The notes below the pieces were generated by a model that was given only the letters and a program-made list of their open reading frames with translations, did no database searches and was not told the origin of the DNA. This document shows, one piece after another, positions 34,163 to 44,760 of a stretch of 64,000 nt of DNA. Every line of letters begins with the position of its first letter. Within the stretch, counting starts at the first letter, position 1. Origin of the DNA: Typha latifolia (lineage: Eukaryota > Streptophyta > Magnoliopsida > Poales > Typhaceae). The stretch spans positions 4,849,209-4,913,208 of the forward strand of contig CM034100.1 of the NCBI GenBank assembly GCA_019914945.1, written 5' to 3'. A program made the position numbers and the translations under genes.

Positions 34163-35080
34163 TTTAATAACTTTTTTTTTATTATTTTGAAATGTAACCC
34201 CTTTATTTCAATATAAGAGTTAAATATTATAATAGCCATATTCTACGATATAAATACTATTCATTAAATTATATTTTATAACATACAATAACTAAAGTAC
34301 TAATTTACCCTTGATACCTATCCAATTAATATAATTTATACCAAATCAAAAGTATTTATTGTAATTTTATAGTTTAAATAGTAAATATATTATTTAATAT
34401 TTGAATAAATATTTAACTCAGTAACGTATTGGTTTATCAATATTATACTTTTAACGTTATTACTACATGTAAAAATTATTTCAATAATAAGGTAATTTAT
34501 ACTTCGAATTTATTTTGTCAAATTTAATATTATTTTATTAGGAATTTTTAATATTTATATTGATATTTAAGTATAATAGATATTCGAAAATAATATTTAA
34601 TAATAATAATAATACTTTTTAAATGTACTTATTTTCATGCAATACTAAATTATTGACATTTATACTTTTTACTTGAATTTTATTTATTTAATATGAAGGA
34701 AAATTATTATACATATATTTTTATTATGTCCAACTAAATATTAAATATTATTAAGCAATTTCATAATATATACTTAATTTTAAGAATTTACTATTAAAAT
34801 AATATATAATATATTATTATTATTATTATTATTATTACTATATGAGGTGCTATAATGTGTTATATGTGTTTGATAGAGATAAGAGAATAGTAATAAATTA
34901 TGATAAAATATTCGAAAAAATTTATACTTAAATCAAAGGTAAATTAGTAATTGGGTTTGTGTGCGATATAAGAATGTAATTTTAATGAATTTATATTCTG
35001 GAATAGAACTATTCTGATATTTAGTTGTTATTCTAAAATAAAAAATTATATTTTTAAATTAGAAAAAAATATTCCAGAAA
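34163..35080. mobile_element. AT-rich element with long terminal inverted repeats (MITE/foldback-like)
   Basis: The left end (about 34163-34325) and the reverse complement of the right end (about 34945-35080) align by eye over more than 130 bp. The order is: TTTTTATT-rich start, TAAATAT-AATAG, ATTC-A-ATATAAAT, ATTCATTAAA, then ACTAATTTACCCTTGAT versus ACTAATTTACCTTTGAT. The interior is about 85-90% A+T and non-coding, with a TTA/TAT trinucleotide run near 34815-34840. Size and structure fit a non-autonomous DNA transposon or foldback element. I could not fix the target-site duplication. Confidence 0.6.
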
Positions 35081-35712
35081 TGATAGGGACAAAGTGAATG
35101 TAGTATGTCATTCAAGCCGCTAAGAGCATGCCAAGAGTCTTTCCTTAATTATTACATAGCATGTCAATTAAGCCACTACGAGCATGCCATCCTTTTAACA
35201 ATCTCGATCATATACTGTTATCCGATAGGAAAGTCTTCTTATATATCCATAATTATTTGGTAAAGAACTGCGACTCTTGAGCTAACGATAAACCACCCCA
35301 ATCCAACGTCTAACTTAGTATTCCGTACGGTTGTGTTGTGGCGACTCGTATCCGGCAAATAGTTTGGTTTTCTATTTGGACGTGACTAAGGTTATCTATT
35401 GGAGCAGGAGTTGTGGGACCTTTTATTAACTGGTAGATAATGCCATTTTGGATAGTGCAAGCCCACAACTGAGAAAGGGAAAGTCCTTTTTACCAAACTA
35501 TAGTGGATTAATTAGTTGTCTTCCATCTTAGCATGTGTGTGGTTCCATATCAAGAACAGTACATTGCAACAGTCCCCACTAGTATCTTTAAAAGATTATA
35601 TCTATTATATATCCTTTATCAGTTTACGAGAAGAACACTAACACTTCTTTCTCATTGAGATATCTTCATATATAAATTCTTTTGAGAAGGCATGTACATG
35701 AGACCACAGAGA

Positions 35713-35748
<36 letters not shown>

Positions 35749-36326
35749 AATGGTGACAACCGATAGATCAGTATAATTGCATATAATCCACTTTGGACCA
35801 AGACAAAATAAGACTCAACTAGCTTGGATATCATATCAAAGAAAGATAAAGCTAGTCATCAGCATTGAGGTAGCAGATTGAGTGCGGCCTCTACTGTCTG
35901 AATCTCCTGCAGTGGGCTGTGGGCGTACTTGACAGCCCCTGATTGGCTAGCTACTTAACTAAAATTAAAGCTGCATGGAAGAAGAAGAAGAAAAAGAAAA
36001 AGAAATAACTAGAGAAGTCTTCCTGCACTGCTACTAGACACTTCTACTGTAGTTAGTGATTGATGGGTGATCTTATCTATAAACACGGCGTGACCATAGA
36101 TACATTTGGAGGCCATACAAGATGGATAAGAAGTGGCCGATAAATAAAGCAAATTCAAGGATACCATGATAACTTTCCGCTGTGTTGGATTGGTCTGCAT
36201 GGAGGAGTGCGGCGTTTGTTAGAAAGATAGGTACGCTGCCTAAACGACCTCCATTATACCATGTTCCAAAAGCTAATCCTAGCTGACTTATTAATAGCAC
36301 TCACTACTATTGTTCTCTTTCCAACC
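35081..36326. other. Upstream region of second CLE gene
   Basis: AT-rich, with a (TA)14 microsatellite at 35717-35744 and AG/GAA-rich runs near 35978-36005. Open frames on the minus strand at 36009-36300 are not protein-like. Presumed CLE promoter at the right end. Confidence 0.4.
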
Positions 36327-36336
36327 TATATATAAA
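36327..36336 (+). promoter_or_regulatory. TATA box of second CLE gene
   Basis: TATATATAAA, 57-66 bp upstream of the ATG at 36393. This spacing predicts a short leader of about 30 nt. Confidence 0.6.
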
Positions 36337-36392
36337 GGAAGGAAGGAAGGTTGATGAGTAACTAATCTACTCGTAAAGTTGGAATAAAAAAA

Positions 36393-36641
36393 ATGGGTAT
36401 CCGGATTGGGCTGTTACTTGTCCTTGTAGTAAGCTTAGGGGTGATGGTTTCCATGATGGAAGCTCGAGTGCAGCGATTCCATACTCATGGAGGTGATAAG
36501 CAGGTGTCGCTTCATGGGCAAAGCATTGGGTCCTTGGCACGTAAAAGAGGTGTTTGGCCTATGGATGATGCTGAGATGAAGAGAGATGTGCCTGGAGGAC
36601 CGGATCCTCAGCACCATGGCCTCTCACCACCATCCTCATAG
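36393..36641 (+). CDS. CLE signalling peptide precursor, second copy
   Basis: Secreted prepropeptide of 82 aa, single exon. The signal peptide is about residues 1-23 (IGLLLVLVVSLGVMV). The CLE dodecapeptide RDVPGGPDPQHH is at residues 64-75 (bases 36582-36617), preceded by a Lys that could mark the processing site. Unlike the copy at 27693, the motif is not terminal: seven residues (GLSPPSS) follow, so C-terminal trimming would be needed. Position 2-3 is Asp-Val instead of Leu-Ser, which brings the core closer to the xVPxGPDPxHH form of CLV3-type peptides. Receptor and role cannot be told from sequence. Prolines 4 and 7, the usual hydroxylation sites, are present. It lies 8.5 kb from the other CLE gene in the same orientation. 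Confidence 0.92.
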   Translation: MGIRIGLLLVLVVSLGVMVSMMEARVQRFHTHGGDKQVSLHGQSIGSLARKRGVWPMDDAEMKRDVPGGPDPQHHGLSPPSS

Positions 36642-36664
36642 TTACTTTCAGAGAGGATGTAGTG

Positions 36665-36757
<93 letters not shown>
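36665..36757 (+). repeat. (AT)13(AG)33 microsatellite in CLE 3' UTR
   Basis: Uninterrupted compound repeat that starts 24 bases after the CLE stop codon and is expected to be transcribed. It should be highly length-polymorphic. Confidence 0.97.
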
Positions 36758-36761
<4 letters not shown>

Positions 36762-37544
36762 GCAATTAGTAGTGTGGAATAATGTTGAAACTAAATCGGG
36801 TTTTATGAACCTTTTGTTTCAGCAAGGTATGTTTGCATGGTTATAATAAATGAGTATTTGATGGTGATTTTATATACTGATTTAAAACTTATTCAACATG
36901 GTGAAAAGAAGAAGAAGAAGAAGAAGATATGTCATAAGTGGGTGCAATTAACTATTTGCAGAATTTAGTTGACAGGGCCAATTGTGCACAACATTCTTGC
37001 AGAAAGTCGCGAGTTGATGCAGGATTGAGAGGCCTGTTCAGGTCAACGTACGAATTTTATGACGTTTAATTTCAAGTTTTCAAGTCTCACATTAGTGAGT
37101 GTTAACAATTGCCAACCCCACAAATAGTCATATACAATGACACTGCCTCAGTACGTAGTATAGTTCAAACGGAACAAAGCTGATTAAATGTACACCATAC
37201 AAGGCGATCTACTCTCTAGTCTCTAGTCTCAGGTAGGGGGTGCTAATGGCCTTCGGGTCGGACTTAGATTCGGACTAAATTGAGAAATCCTAATTCGGGT
37301 CGTACCCTTATTCGAGCTGATGGGTGAGGGAGAAGGTTGGAGGGTGGTGGGTGGTGGAGCGAGCTGAGAGCTGAGAGAGGTGGCGGCCCGACAGCGAGAG
37401 GGCAATGAGTAGGGTGATCAAAATAATCGAGAAGTTCAAACTCGACTCAGTTCATGCTCCATTTAAGCTCTGGCTTGATTAAGTCTTGAATTAGGCTTGG
37501 CATCTCTTCCTTCCTCTCCTCTCTTGCTCGACTCTAGGACTTCT
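36758..37544. other. Intergenic, no gene seen
   Basis: CLE 3' flank, a (GAA)n run near 36905-36927, and a segment at about 37410-37500 rich in CTCGACTC/CTTGATT strings that resembles an old dispersed repeat (compare 5335-5455). Confidence 0.35.
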
Positions 37545-37704
37545 ATGGCAACCTCGTTCTCCGTGTTCTTCGCTCTTCTCATCCAACTCCTCCGAAGCAA
37601 CCAGAGCCATGGCTAAGTTATTCTTCGTGACCATGGCTCTGGTGCTCGTTCTCGCGGCTTCCCTCGTGCTTCGATCAGCGAGTGGGGAAGAAAGGGTAAT
37701 GTGA
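37545..37704 (+). other. Two overlapping short signal-peptide-like frames
   Basis: Not recognised. An ATG at 37545 opens a 23-residue frame with hydrophobic FSVFFALLIQLL. A second ATG at 37609, in another frame, opens 31 residues (MAKLFFVTMALVLVLAASLV, then LRSASGEERVM and TGA at 37702-37704). The second looks like a signal peptide with an Ala-Ser cleavage region and meets a possible donor (GAAAGG|GTAATG). A 12-bp perfect inverted repeat (CCAGAGCCATGG at 37601-37612, complement at 37631-37642) overlaps the second ATG. It could be the orphan first exon of a lost secreted-protein gene; no downstream exon was found. Confidence 0.2.
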
Positions 37705-38142
37705 TTCGAGAAAAGAAAGGATGGAAGAAGACAAAGAAAAGAGAATAAAAAAAGAGGAGATTTTTGTTTTTTTCTCGTTTAGTTTCCAATTGGTCGTACA
37801 AATTCATCGCTGGTAGAGACGGGGCGGTAGCTTCTCTAGACTATTTGGTTGGATAGTTTTGCAAAGGCCACCAAATCACCCAAGAAGGCCAAGTAGGTAT
37901 TTCGTCCTTTGTGTGCAACTTTGTAAATAATCTGGGAGTAATCGTGTTTTTGGACTATTTGGCTATTAACTCTCTGGCTGTTACCACGAATTGGATCTCT
38001 GGTAGTTTAATTGTTATCGGGTTTGCTGGTTCCTTTGTGTGCTTGAATTGAATCATTATTTGATTTGCTCTATTCTATCTTGTGTTTATAAGTACTTATA
38101 CGAATATAGAACAATATTCAAGATTGATAAATAATCGCCAAG

Positions 38143-38503
38143 TGGGTGAAGCTAAATACTGATGTCGCTTTTGCGACGAAAGGATATCAAGCTGGTGCTA
38201 GCGCTGTGGTCCGCACTGAGACAGACTGGTGCACTGTTTTGTACTGCTTGGGAGTCTTGTCCTAAGGTGTCTGCCCTCCATATTAAGGTTTGGGCCTTGC
38301 GGCTAGAGATCAGCCTAGTCGACGTTGGGGTGAATTTAGTTCTCAAATCGGACTTTTTGGAAACGGTTAAACTGCTACTAGGAGAAGCGGAGAATCCTTG
38401 GAAGGTCCGAAACCTTGTAGTCGAGTGTGTTTCTCGACTACGAACCTTTCAAAATGTGTGCATCTTGCATGTAGACCATGAGACTAATGGTGCAGTTGAC
38501 TAG
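38143..38503 (+). pseudogene. RNase H (RVT_3-type) remnant
   Basis: Begins WVKLNTDVAFATKGYQAGAS, then AVVRTE, the usual start of the plant RVT_3 RNase H domain. A frameshift near 38262 follows, and in the next frame come HIKVWALRLEISLVDVGVNL, KSDFLETVKLLL, WKVRNLVVECVSRLRTFQNV and ILHVDHETNGAVD, the typical order to the end of the domain. It is a domain-sized, frameshifted remnant of a LINE-type or domesticated RNase H gene with no intact flanks. Confidence 0.75.
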
Positions 38504-39039
38504 TAAGTTGGATCTGACTAAAAAAATTAAAGTGAATTCTTCTCTTCTTACATTTTTTTCCTCTTCCAGTTTCTTAATAAGATTTTCTGAGAAAGATATT
38601 GATATGATATTCTGAGTTTTTAGTGTAGTTAAATTGACTTAAAATTTTAATTAAATATAATTAATAGAATTAATAATAAATTATTTTGTGGACATATTTG
38701 ATAAAACAGAAAACTCATTTGGAAGTAACGGTCTTTTTAGGTGGCAAGATATAAAACGTAAGTTGGCGAGTGATATGAATAAGAGTAGTAATTATTAATA
38801 AACTTATAAAATTAGTTACAAATTTACTTATGTTCTCATTAGTAGTATTTAGTATTTACAAAGAGCATTTTACTAAAAAGAGAGAGTTGTGAAACTAATG
38901 GTGGGACTGGGTAGGTATTTATTTATATGTCTGGGACTTGGATAAAATCGAATCTTTTTGCAAACTCCCATTCGTCGCAAGAGAGTGGATTTACCCGAAA
39001 TTTAATTCTAACTGACGCCTTTCTCCATTCGACTTCGTC

Positions 39040-39077
<38 letters not shown>

Positions 39078-39258
39078 CTTTCAGCTCCAAAGCACTCGTC
39101 CTTCCCCTCCTCTCTTTCTCCCGATCCGACCTCCGATTCCTTCGAAATTTAGAATTTCCTTGAAATCCTTTACCCCCTCTCCAAATCCCCATCTCTACAA
39201 ATCTCTCTCTCTCTCTCTCTCTCCCCTTCCGAGATCTCAATCTAGGGTTTCATTTTTC
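38504..39258. other. GTE upstream region
   Basis: Upstream region of the bromodomain gene. Contains an (ATT)12 microsatellite at 39041-39076 and a (TC)11 tract at 39202-39223, the latter probably in the 5' leader. No separate gene. Confidence 0.5.
39041..39076. repeat. (ATT)12 microsatellite
   Basis: Perfect trinucleotide run about 180 bp upstream of the bromodomain-gene ATG. Confidence 0.97.
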
Positions 39259-40947
39259 ATGGCATCTGGCCCACTTCTCGGCGAGAAGCACGGGTGGGGC
39301 GAGAGCAAGGTCTACTCCCGCAAATCTCACACCAAGGCGGCTGCCAAACGCTCCTCCACTGCTTCCCAACGGTTACCCCAGATCGCCGACGAGGTCAACT
39401 CCTGCCGCAGCGTCGTCACAATCAGCCTTGCCTCCGGCTCCCGGCAAGACCTCCGAGATCTGCGCCGCCATCTCACCGCCGAGCTCGAAAAGGTTCGAGC
39501 TTTATCGAAGAAGCTAGAGGAATTCACCTCGCCGGCTTCCGGCTACACCCAGTCTCAGCTCTCTGTCACCGCGACGACGGTGTCGGAGTCGGCGGCGGCG
39601 GAGAAGGAGAAGCGGACTCCGAAAGCCAACCAGTACTACAAGAACTCGGAATTCCTCCTTGCGAAGGACAAATTGCCCAAGTCCAAATCCAATTGCGGCA
39701 AGAAACATGAAGAGGAATTCACCCGGGCGTTCAACAACTGCGATTTGTTGCTCTCCAAGCTGATGAAGCACAAACACGGGTGGGTGTTCAATTCTCCGGT
39801 GGACGCCAAGGCGCTCGGGTTACATGACTACTTCACCATCATCAAACGCCCAATGGACCTCGGCACTGTGAAGGCGCAGCTCGGCAGAAATCATTACAAG
39901 TCCCCGAAAGAGTTTGCCGAAGACGTGAGGCTCACCTTTCACAATGCCATGACGTATAATCCTAAGGGGCAGGATGTGCACGTCATGGCTAACAAACTGT
40001 TGCAGATGTTTGAGGAGCATTGGTCTGCGATAGAGGCGGAATTTGAGGACCTTCTTAATGCAATAATGGAGCGGTCGGATTCCACTGTGCATCCTGTGGA
40101 CCCCAAAGCTGGCCGATTACCGGCTTTAAAGAAGCCGAAGGCAAAGGATCCCCAGAAGAGGGATATGACGTTTGAAGAGAAGCGGCGGCTCAGCAATAAC
40201 CTCCAGAACTTGCCCCCGGAAAAGCTGGATAACGTTGTGCAGATTATCAAGAAGAGGAACTTTTCTCTTAGCCAGCATGATGATGAGATTGAGGTTGATA
40301 TTGATAGCGTGGATGTGGAGACTCTTTGGGAGCTTGATAGATTTGTGACTAATTACAAGAAAAGTCTGAGCAAGCATAAGAGGAAGGCTGAGCTTGCCAT
40401 GCTTGCAAAGGGAGCTGCAGAACAAAACCCACGGCAGATGGTACAAGAAACAGTATCTTGTTTTACTTCTTCTGTTCTAAGTATATTAACTTGAGGGAGA
40501 TTCATTAAATCATGCTTATTGTGATCTTTTACAGAATCCAGAGCTTAATGTTGGAGAAGCTTCCAAAATAAGTAAGACAGATTAGCTTTCAAGTATCTAC
40601 TAAATTATTCATATTAAGTTGATTTCCATACACATGTTATATTTACGGATGAATTGGATGTAGTCGGTGACAAGAACTACATGGCTTCTGTCTCACCAGA
40701 TCAAGTAGAAAAGATGCAGCAGGATGCCAGTCGATCAAGTAGTCCAAGTGGCTCCAGCAGTGATCCGGGATCCTCTTCCACTGGTAAAATTTTTCCTTGT
40801 GCATGACTAATCTGTCTTAAAGGAAATACTCATTTGTGAGCTTGTATTCATTATTCCCAATTGAAGCATTTAGGAGTTTACTGTGGGCTCTTAACTTATT
40901 TCAAAATGAATGGTACAGATTCTGACAGTGATAGTTCCTCTGCATAA
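39259..40947 (+). CDS. GTE-type bromodomain and NET-domain protein
   Basis: Plant BET-like global transcription factor (GTE family) that reads acetylated histones in the nucleus. Model: exons 39259-40440, 40535-40571, 40664-40783 and 40919-40947; all introns are GT-AG and phases are consistent, giving 455 aa. Seen: a Lys/Ser-rich N-terminus, a coiled region with LRRHLTAELEKVRALSKKLEE at about residues 68-88, a bromodomain at about 152-260 (WVFNSPVDAKALGLHDYF, IKRPMDLGTV, and MTYNPKG with the acetyl-lysine-binding Asn at about 234), and an NET domain at about 300-375 (MTFEEKRRLSNNLQNLPPEK, VDIDSVDVETLWEL). The C-terminus is Ser-rich and ends DSDSDSSSA, typical of GTE proteins. The start is chosen at MASGPLLG; an upstream extension in the same frame has no ATG and encodes low-complexity leader. 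The tiny exons 2-4 rest on phase and the SDS-rich ending. The likely relatives are GTE2/GTE7-type. Confidence 0.9.
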
Positions 40948-42061
40948 GGATCAGATACTGCAGTCACCTATATTAAGAAGAAGTAAACTGCAGGTAGACT
41001 TCGGATAACTGTAAGGCGTTACTTTTTTTAGTTGCTTTCCTTTTACCTTAATTGAACCTAGGATATTAAGTTGGTGTATTGGATCAAGTTATTTGGTCAT
41101 GAATGCATTTATTATGAATGATTTTAATTATTGCATGGTAGCAATCATCGTAAAAACCCACAGACCTATTCTTTATTCTCCTCTTGATGGAGCACATAAT
41201 TTGTTCTTATGTATCTTATTTGTGTGTTCGTAGTGGACTATGATCATTTGTCTTTACCCAGTTCATTACCATCAAAGTCTAATATGATTGAGATGCACTC
41301 TCCATACTAAAGAATATAACCTTTGTTTTCATTTTCATTCCAACGGTGTTGTTTAGACTTTAGACTTACATCGGTGCAAACTACTCTTTGCATGAATACA
41401 AAATTATATATAGACTCATGGAGTTATTCCTGGACTACGGCTGAAGCGACATATTTATTTACATCTAGCATATGTTACATTGGTACTCGGAAGAGATACT
41501 GCTTAAATGACAGTGCACTTAAGAATTTGTCTGTATGTTAATTCTATGAGCTCTTTTTCCCTATCCTTTATATCTATTTATCTTTTTAGGGTAAAAAGAG
41601 ATCGAATGGTTGATATACTTAAGAATATAATAGGAATATTGAAAACTTATGTGCTATAACTGGTTGAATATCTTCTAAAAATATCTTATTTGCATATATA
41701 CCCTTCTAAAATTATCTTATTTAATATATATACACCATTCTAAGTCAGATTATTTAATGAGTTTTATCGCATGTAGACCATCGAAAAATTCTTTACTTGC
41801 GTATATATCCTCTTAAATTTCGTATTAATATGCATAACTTTCACTTATATTTTGAAAATTATATTTTCTTATTAATTTATAGACAAAAGACATATATACC
41901 CTTAATTTAGAGTAATATATGTACCAGAATAAGGGTATGTCTTTTTATAGTTAACTTGATGAAACTTTAATTATATTCTATATCTTGGATTGTTTTTTAA
42001 TTATTTTCATATATTTTTCATTAATTTAAGATTGATTGAAACTAAAATTTGATAACAGATA
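40948..42061. other. GTE 3' flank
   Basis: 3' UTR starts here. A possible donor, CTGCAG|GTAGAC, lies at about 40993 in a sequence that otherwise becomes AT-rich intergenic or intronic DNA. No open frame of interest. Confidence 0.35.
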
Positions 42062-42185
42062 AAGATAAGGAATCAAATTTAAATTGAACTTAATCTCTTA
42101 TAGAGATAGAGAATCAAATTTAAATTGAATTATATCTCTTATAGAGATAGGAAATCAAATTTAAATTAAACTCCATCTTATAATT
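42062..42185. repeat. 41-bp tandem repeat, three copies
   Basis: AATCAAATTTAAATT recurs at 42071, 42112 and 42153, exactly 41 bp apart, with ATCTCTTATAGAGAT between copies. The last unit is diverged. Each unit contains CTCTTATAGAG, a short palindrome. Confidence 0.9.
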
Positions 42186-44504
42186 AAGGTCTAATCATAT
42201 CTATCACATTTAAAGCTTAAGAAAGAACTATAAAGGAAAGAAAGGAACGTGCAATTGGGGAGCATGTAATCTTCTTGAATGACTAATATGCCTTTTTTTA
42301 TATAATGTGGTATTAATCAGTACCAAGTATAAAAACTGACTATATAGCCGTTAGATTAGGATTGCAAATTTTGGAGAGGTATTGAAGTATTACATTAATT
42401 CTACTTATTGTCTTAGGCTACTACTTAGTAATGCACAACACGTAGCAAAAGGGGATATTGAATCTAGACATTGCAACACCATATTAATGGGTATGCTCCT
42501 TATTAGTTGTTACCTTGCTCCTCTTCACTTTGCATGACTTTCATGGATTGTTTAGTGGACCTAGCATTTCGAGAGAAATTCAAGCTAGTGAAAACTTATA
42601 ACAGTGCAGAATCTAGTCTTACAGATGATGCATTTTGGGATTGTAGCTCATTGTTTCAATTAGCTGTCTGATTTTCAAATTAGTGAAATTGTTATAAGAC
42701 TTGGGTGCCCAAACTTGCTTGGTTGCCAAGTTTGGAACCAGCTAATTTATTCTCGCAAGCTTGCATTTTCTTTTCTATAGTTGGGTGTTGGTACTTCTAG
42801 AGCAACATATCTTTTTGGTGCTAGTTAGCAGCATTTATATTGTGTTAGAATATAATAGAATAAAAACTACTATTACTCTGGTGAGTTAACATGATATTAG
42901 AGCGGAGATCTTAAGTTCGAACCTGTTAGGTCCATCTGCGGTTTTAGATATAAAATCTTTTTATATTTAAGTCAAGTCCATTTCTTAGGTCTCTAAAATT
43001 TTTCTCAAACTTAGAAGCGAAGAGTGTTAGAGGGTAATAGAATAAAAATCGCTATTTTCTGTTAGGTTATATTTTTAGTAGTTGGTGAGTTGACATATTG
43101 ATAGATGGAAGAAATTGAAATAAAAAAAAATATTGCACTATATTTGTTATCTTGGGATTTCACAAAAAAAAAAAAATCTGGACCTTGGAATATCGATATC
43201 TGACTCCCTGTACTGCAACATCTTGGTTCTTTGTTGGGTCTAAGGCAGAAATGAAAGCTAGATGCTAGTGTAAAGGAATTTAAGAAGTAATAGTAAAAAA
43301 ATCATGTTGCTATTAATGACATAGTATAGGGGGCATATAAGTATTTGTAGGGTTTAATGGGTTTAACCAACAGATTCTCATGGAACTAGAATGGTGATTA
43401 CCAACTGTTCCTTTAACAAAGTTGTTTTCCGAATGATAAAAAAAATTTAGTATAGAAAGATTGTTCGGCAAATTTTAAATAATGAGAATGATATGTGATG
43501 TCTATGTAAACAATACAATTTAAAGGTTGTCTAGGTGCGTAGTGCAAGAGTTGCCAAATAGAGAGTACTACCCGAGTTTTTGGAAAGGGGTGTTAGGTGT
43601 AAGGTTTCAGTGACTGATCCCAATACCACCTCAAAACCAGTCTATTGATTAGTTTCGATGGGGCAGCAGTCGGATCCTTTGATACCTCATTCAGATCAAA
43701 CCCGTTTTGACTGGATCAGAGGCAACCCTATCCCATTGAAACTACCTGGATACGAGATTCACCTCATATCTTGAAACACCCCAGCAAAGTCCTCTGACGA
43801 TCCGTTAAAACAGATTTCCGACAAGCTCCTCCTCTAATAGATTTGACTACATTGACTCCAAGGACCTCAGGTAAGTCCTTTTTCTCTCTTTTCATTTTTT
43901 TTCTTTTTCCATTTCTCCTCTCTCCGGCAACCTCTCCACCTCATCCCTTTCTCCGGCAACTTCCCTATCATCCCTTTCTCCGGCAACTTCCCTATCCCTT
44001 TCTCTTTAGTGATCTCCCTATCTCTTTCTCTTTAATGATGCCTAAATGATATGGCTTCTAGGAACTTCTAGATATGTTGGCTATATTTCTTTCATATATG
44101 ATTGACAAAAAATGGAGTCTGAATATGATATCTTTGAACTTGATGGAAGAAGCTAAACTAAAAGTGATACGAAAGTTTAGATAGTAGAAAGGGGAAGAAA
44201 TGAAACAATGTATGTTCAATTATCCGCAAATTGGCGCATTACAACTTGTGCCTTGTCTCTATCATTCTGTCTTGAAATCTGATCATCACTTTTGCCCTTG
44301 TGATGGTGGGATGCCAACGTGGTGGACTTAGAATTGTATGCTTTAAAGGATACAAAACCAGTTTAAAATTTTAACCAACATCCAGCAAGATAATGGTATA
44401 AAACTTATTATAGTGTAAAGCAACTTTAGTATATAATTGTGAATACTCGTCTGCTTTTATACTAATGCCTTGTCTGTTTATCTGTATTTCCTCCTTAATT
44501 GCAG
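42186..44504. other. Intergenic or intronic, minor repeats
   Basis: A TTAGAxxxTAATAGAATAAAAA motif occurs at about 42845 and again at about 43029, enclosing a GTTCGAACC string. CTTTCTCCGGCAACTTCCCT is tandemly repeated near 43920-44000. No protein-like frame. If the GTE 3' UTR is spliced, this is part of its intron. Confidence 0.35.
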
Positions 44505-44760
44505 ATCTCATAGGCAAGTTCCATCAGATGTGGACTCAGATTTTGGCATGATGCCACCCTGCGAGGGATTTGGATTGTTCTATCAGAGCTGCTTTCCAGG
44601 AAACTCACTGTTCTATGCCATTTCAGGACTGAGGCTAAGTCTCCTGTCTCCTGTAATAGTGGTTAGAGTAGCCACTGGAAGGTGCAATCTCAATTGTGTA
44701 CTTGTCAATATTTAAAGTTTAAAGTTCAAATGTATTTCTGTTATGTATGTAGCATATGGT
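44505..44760 (+). other. Possible spliced 3' UTR exon of the GTE gene
   Basis: A good acceptor (CTCCTTAATTGCAG, ending 44504) is followed by about 250 bp of clearly less AT-rich, non-repetitive sequence ending in TTTCTGTTATGTATG. There is no recognisable protein. The donor-like CTGCAG|GTAGAC shortly after the GTE stop could pair with it, implying an intron of about 3.5 kb in the 3' UTR. This is inference only. Confidence 0.25.

Noticed and set aside
39294..39710. Second plus-strand frame within the bromodomain gene exon 1
   Set aside because: Out-of-frame reading of the GTE coding sequence, with no domain.
42890..42930. tRNA-like box B (AGTTCGAACC) with ATATTAGAGCGG upstream
   Set aside because: No cloverleaf can be formed and there is no box A at the right spacing; at most a SINE- or LTR-related fragment.
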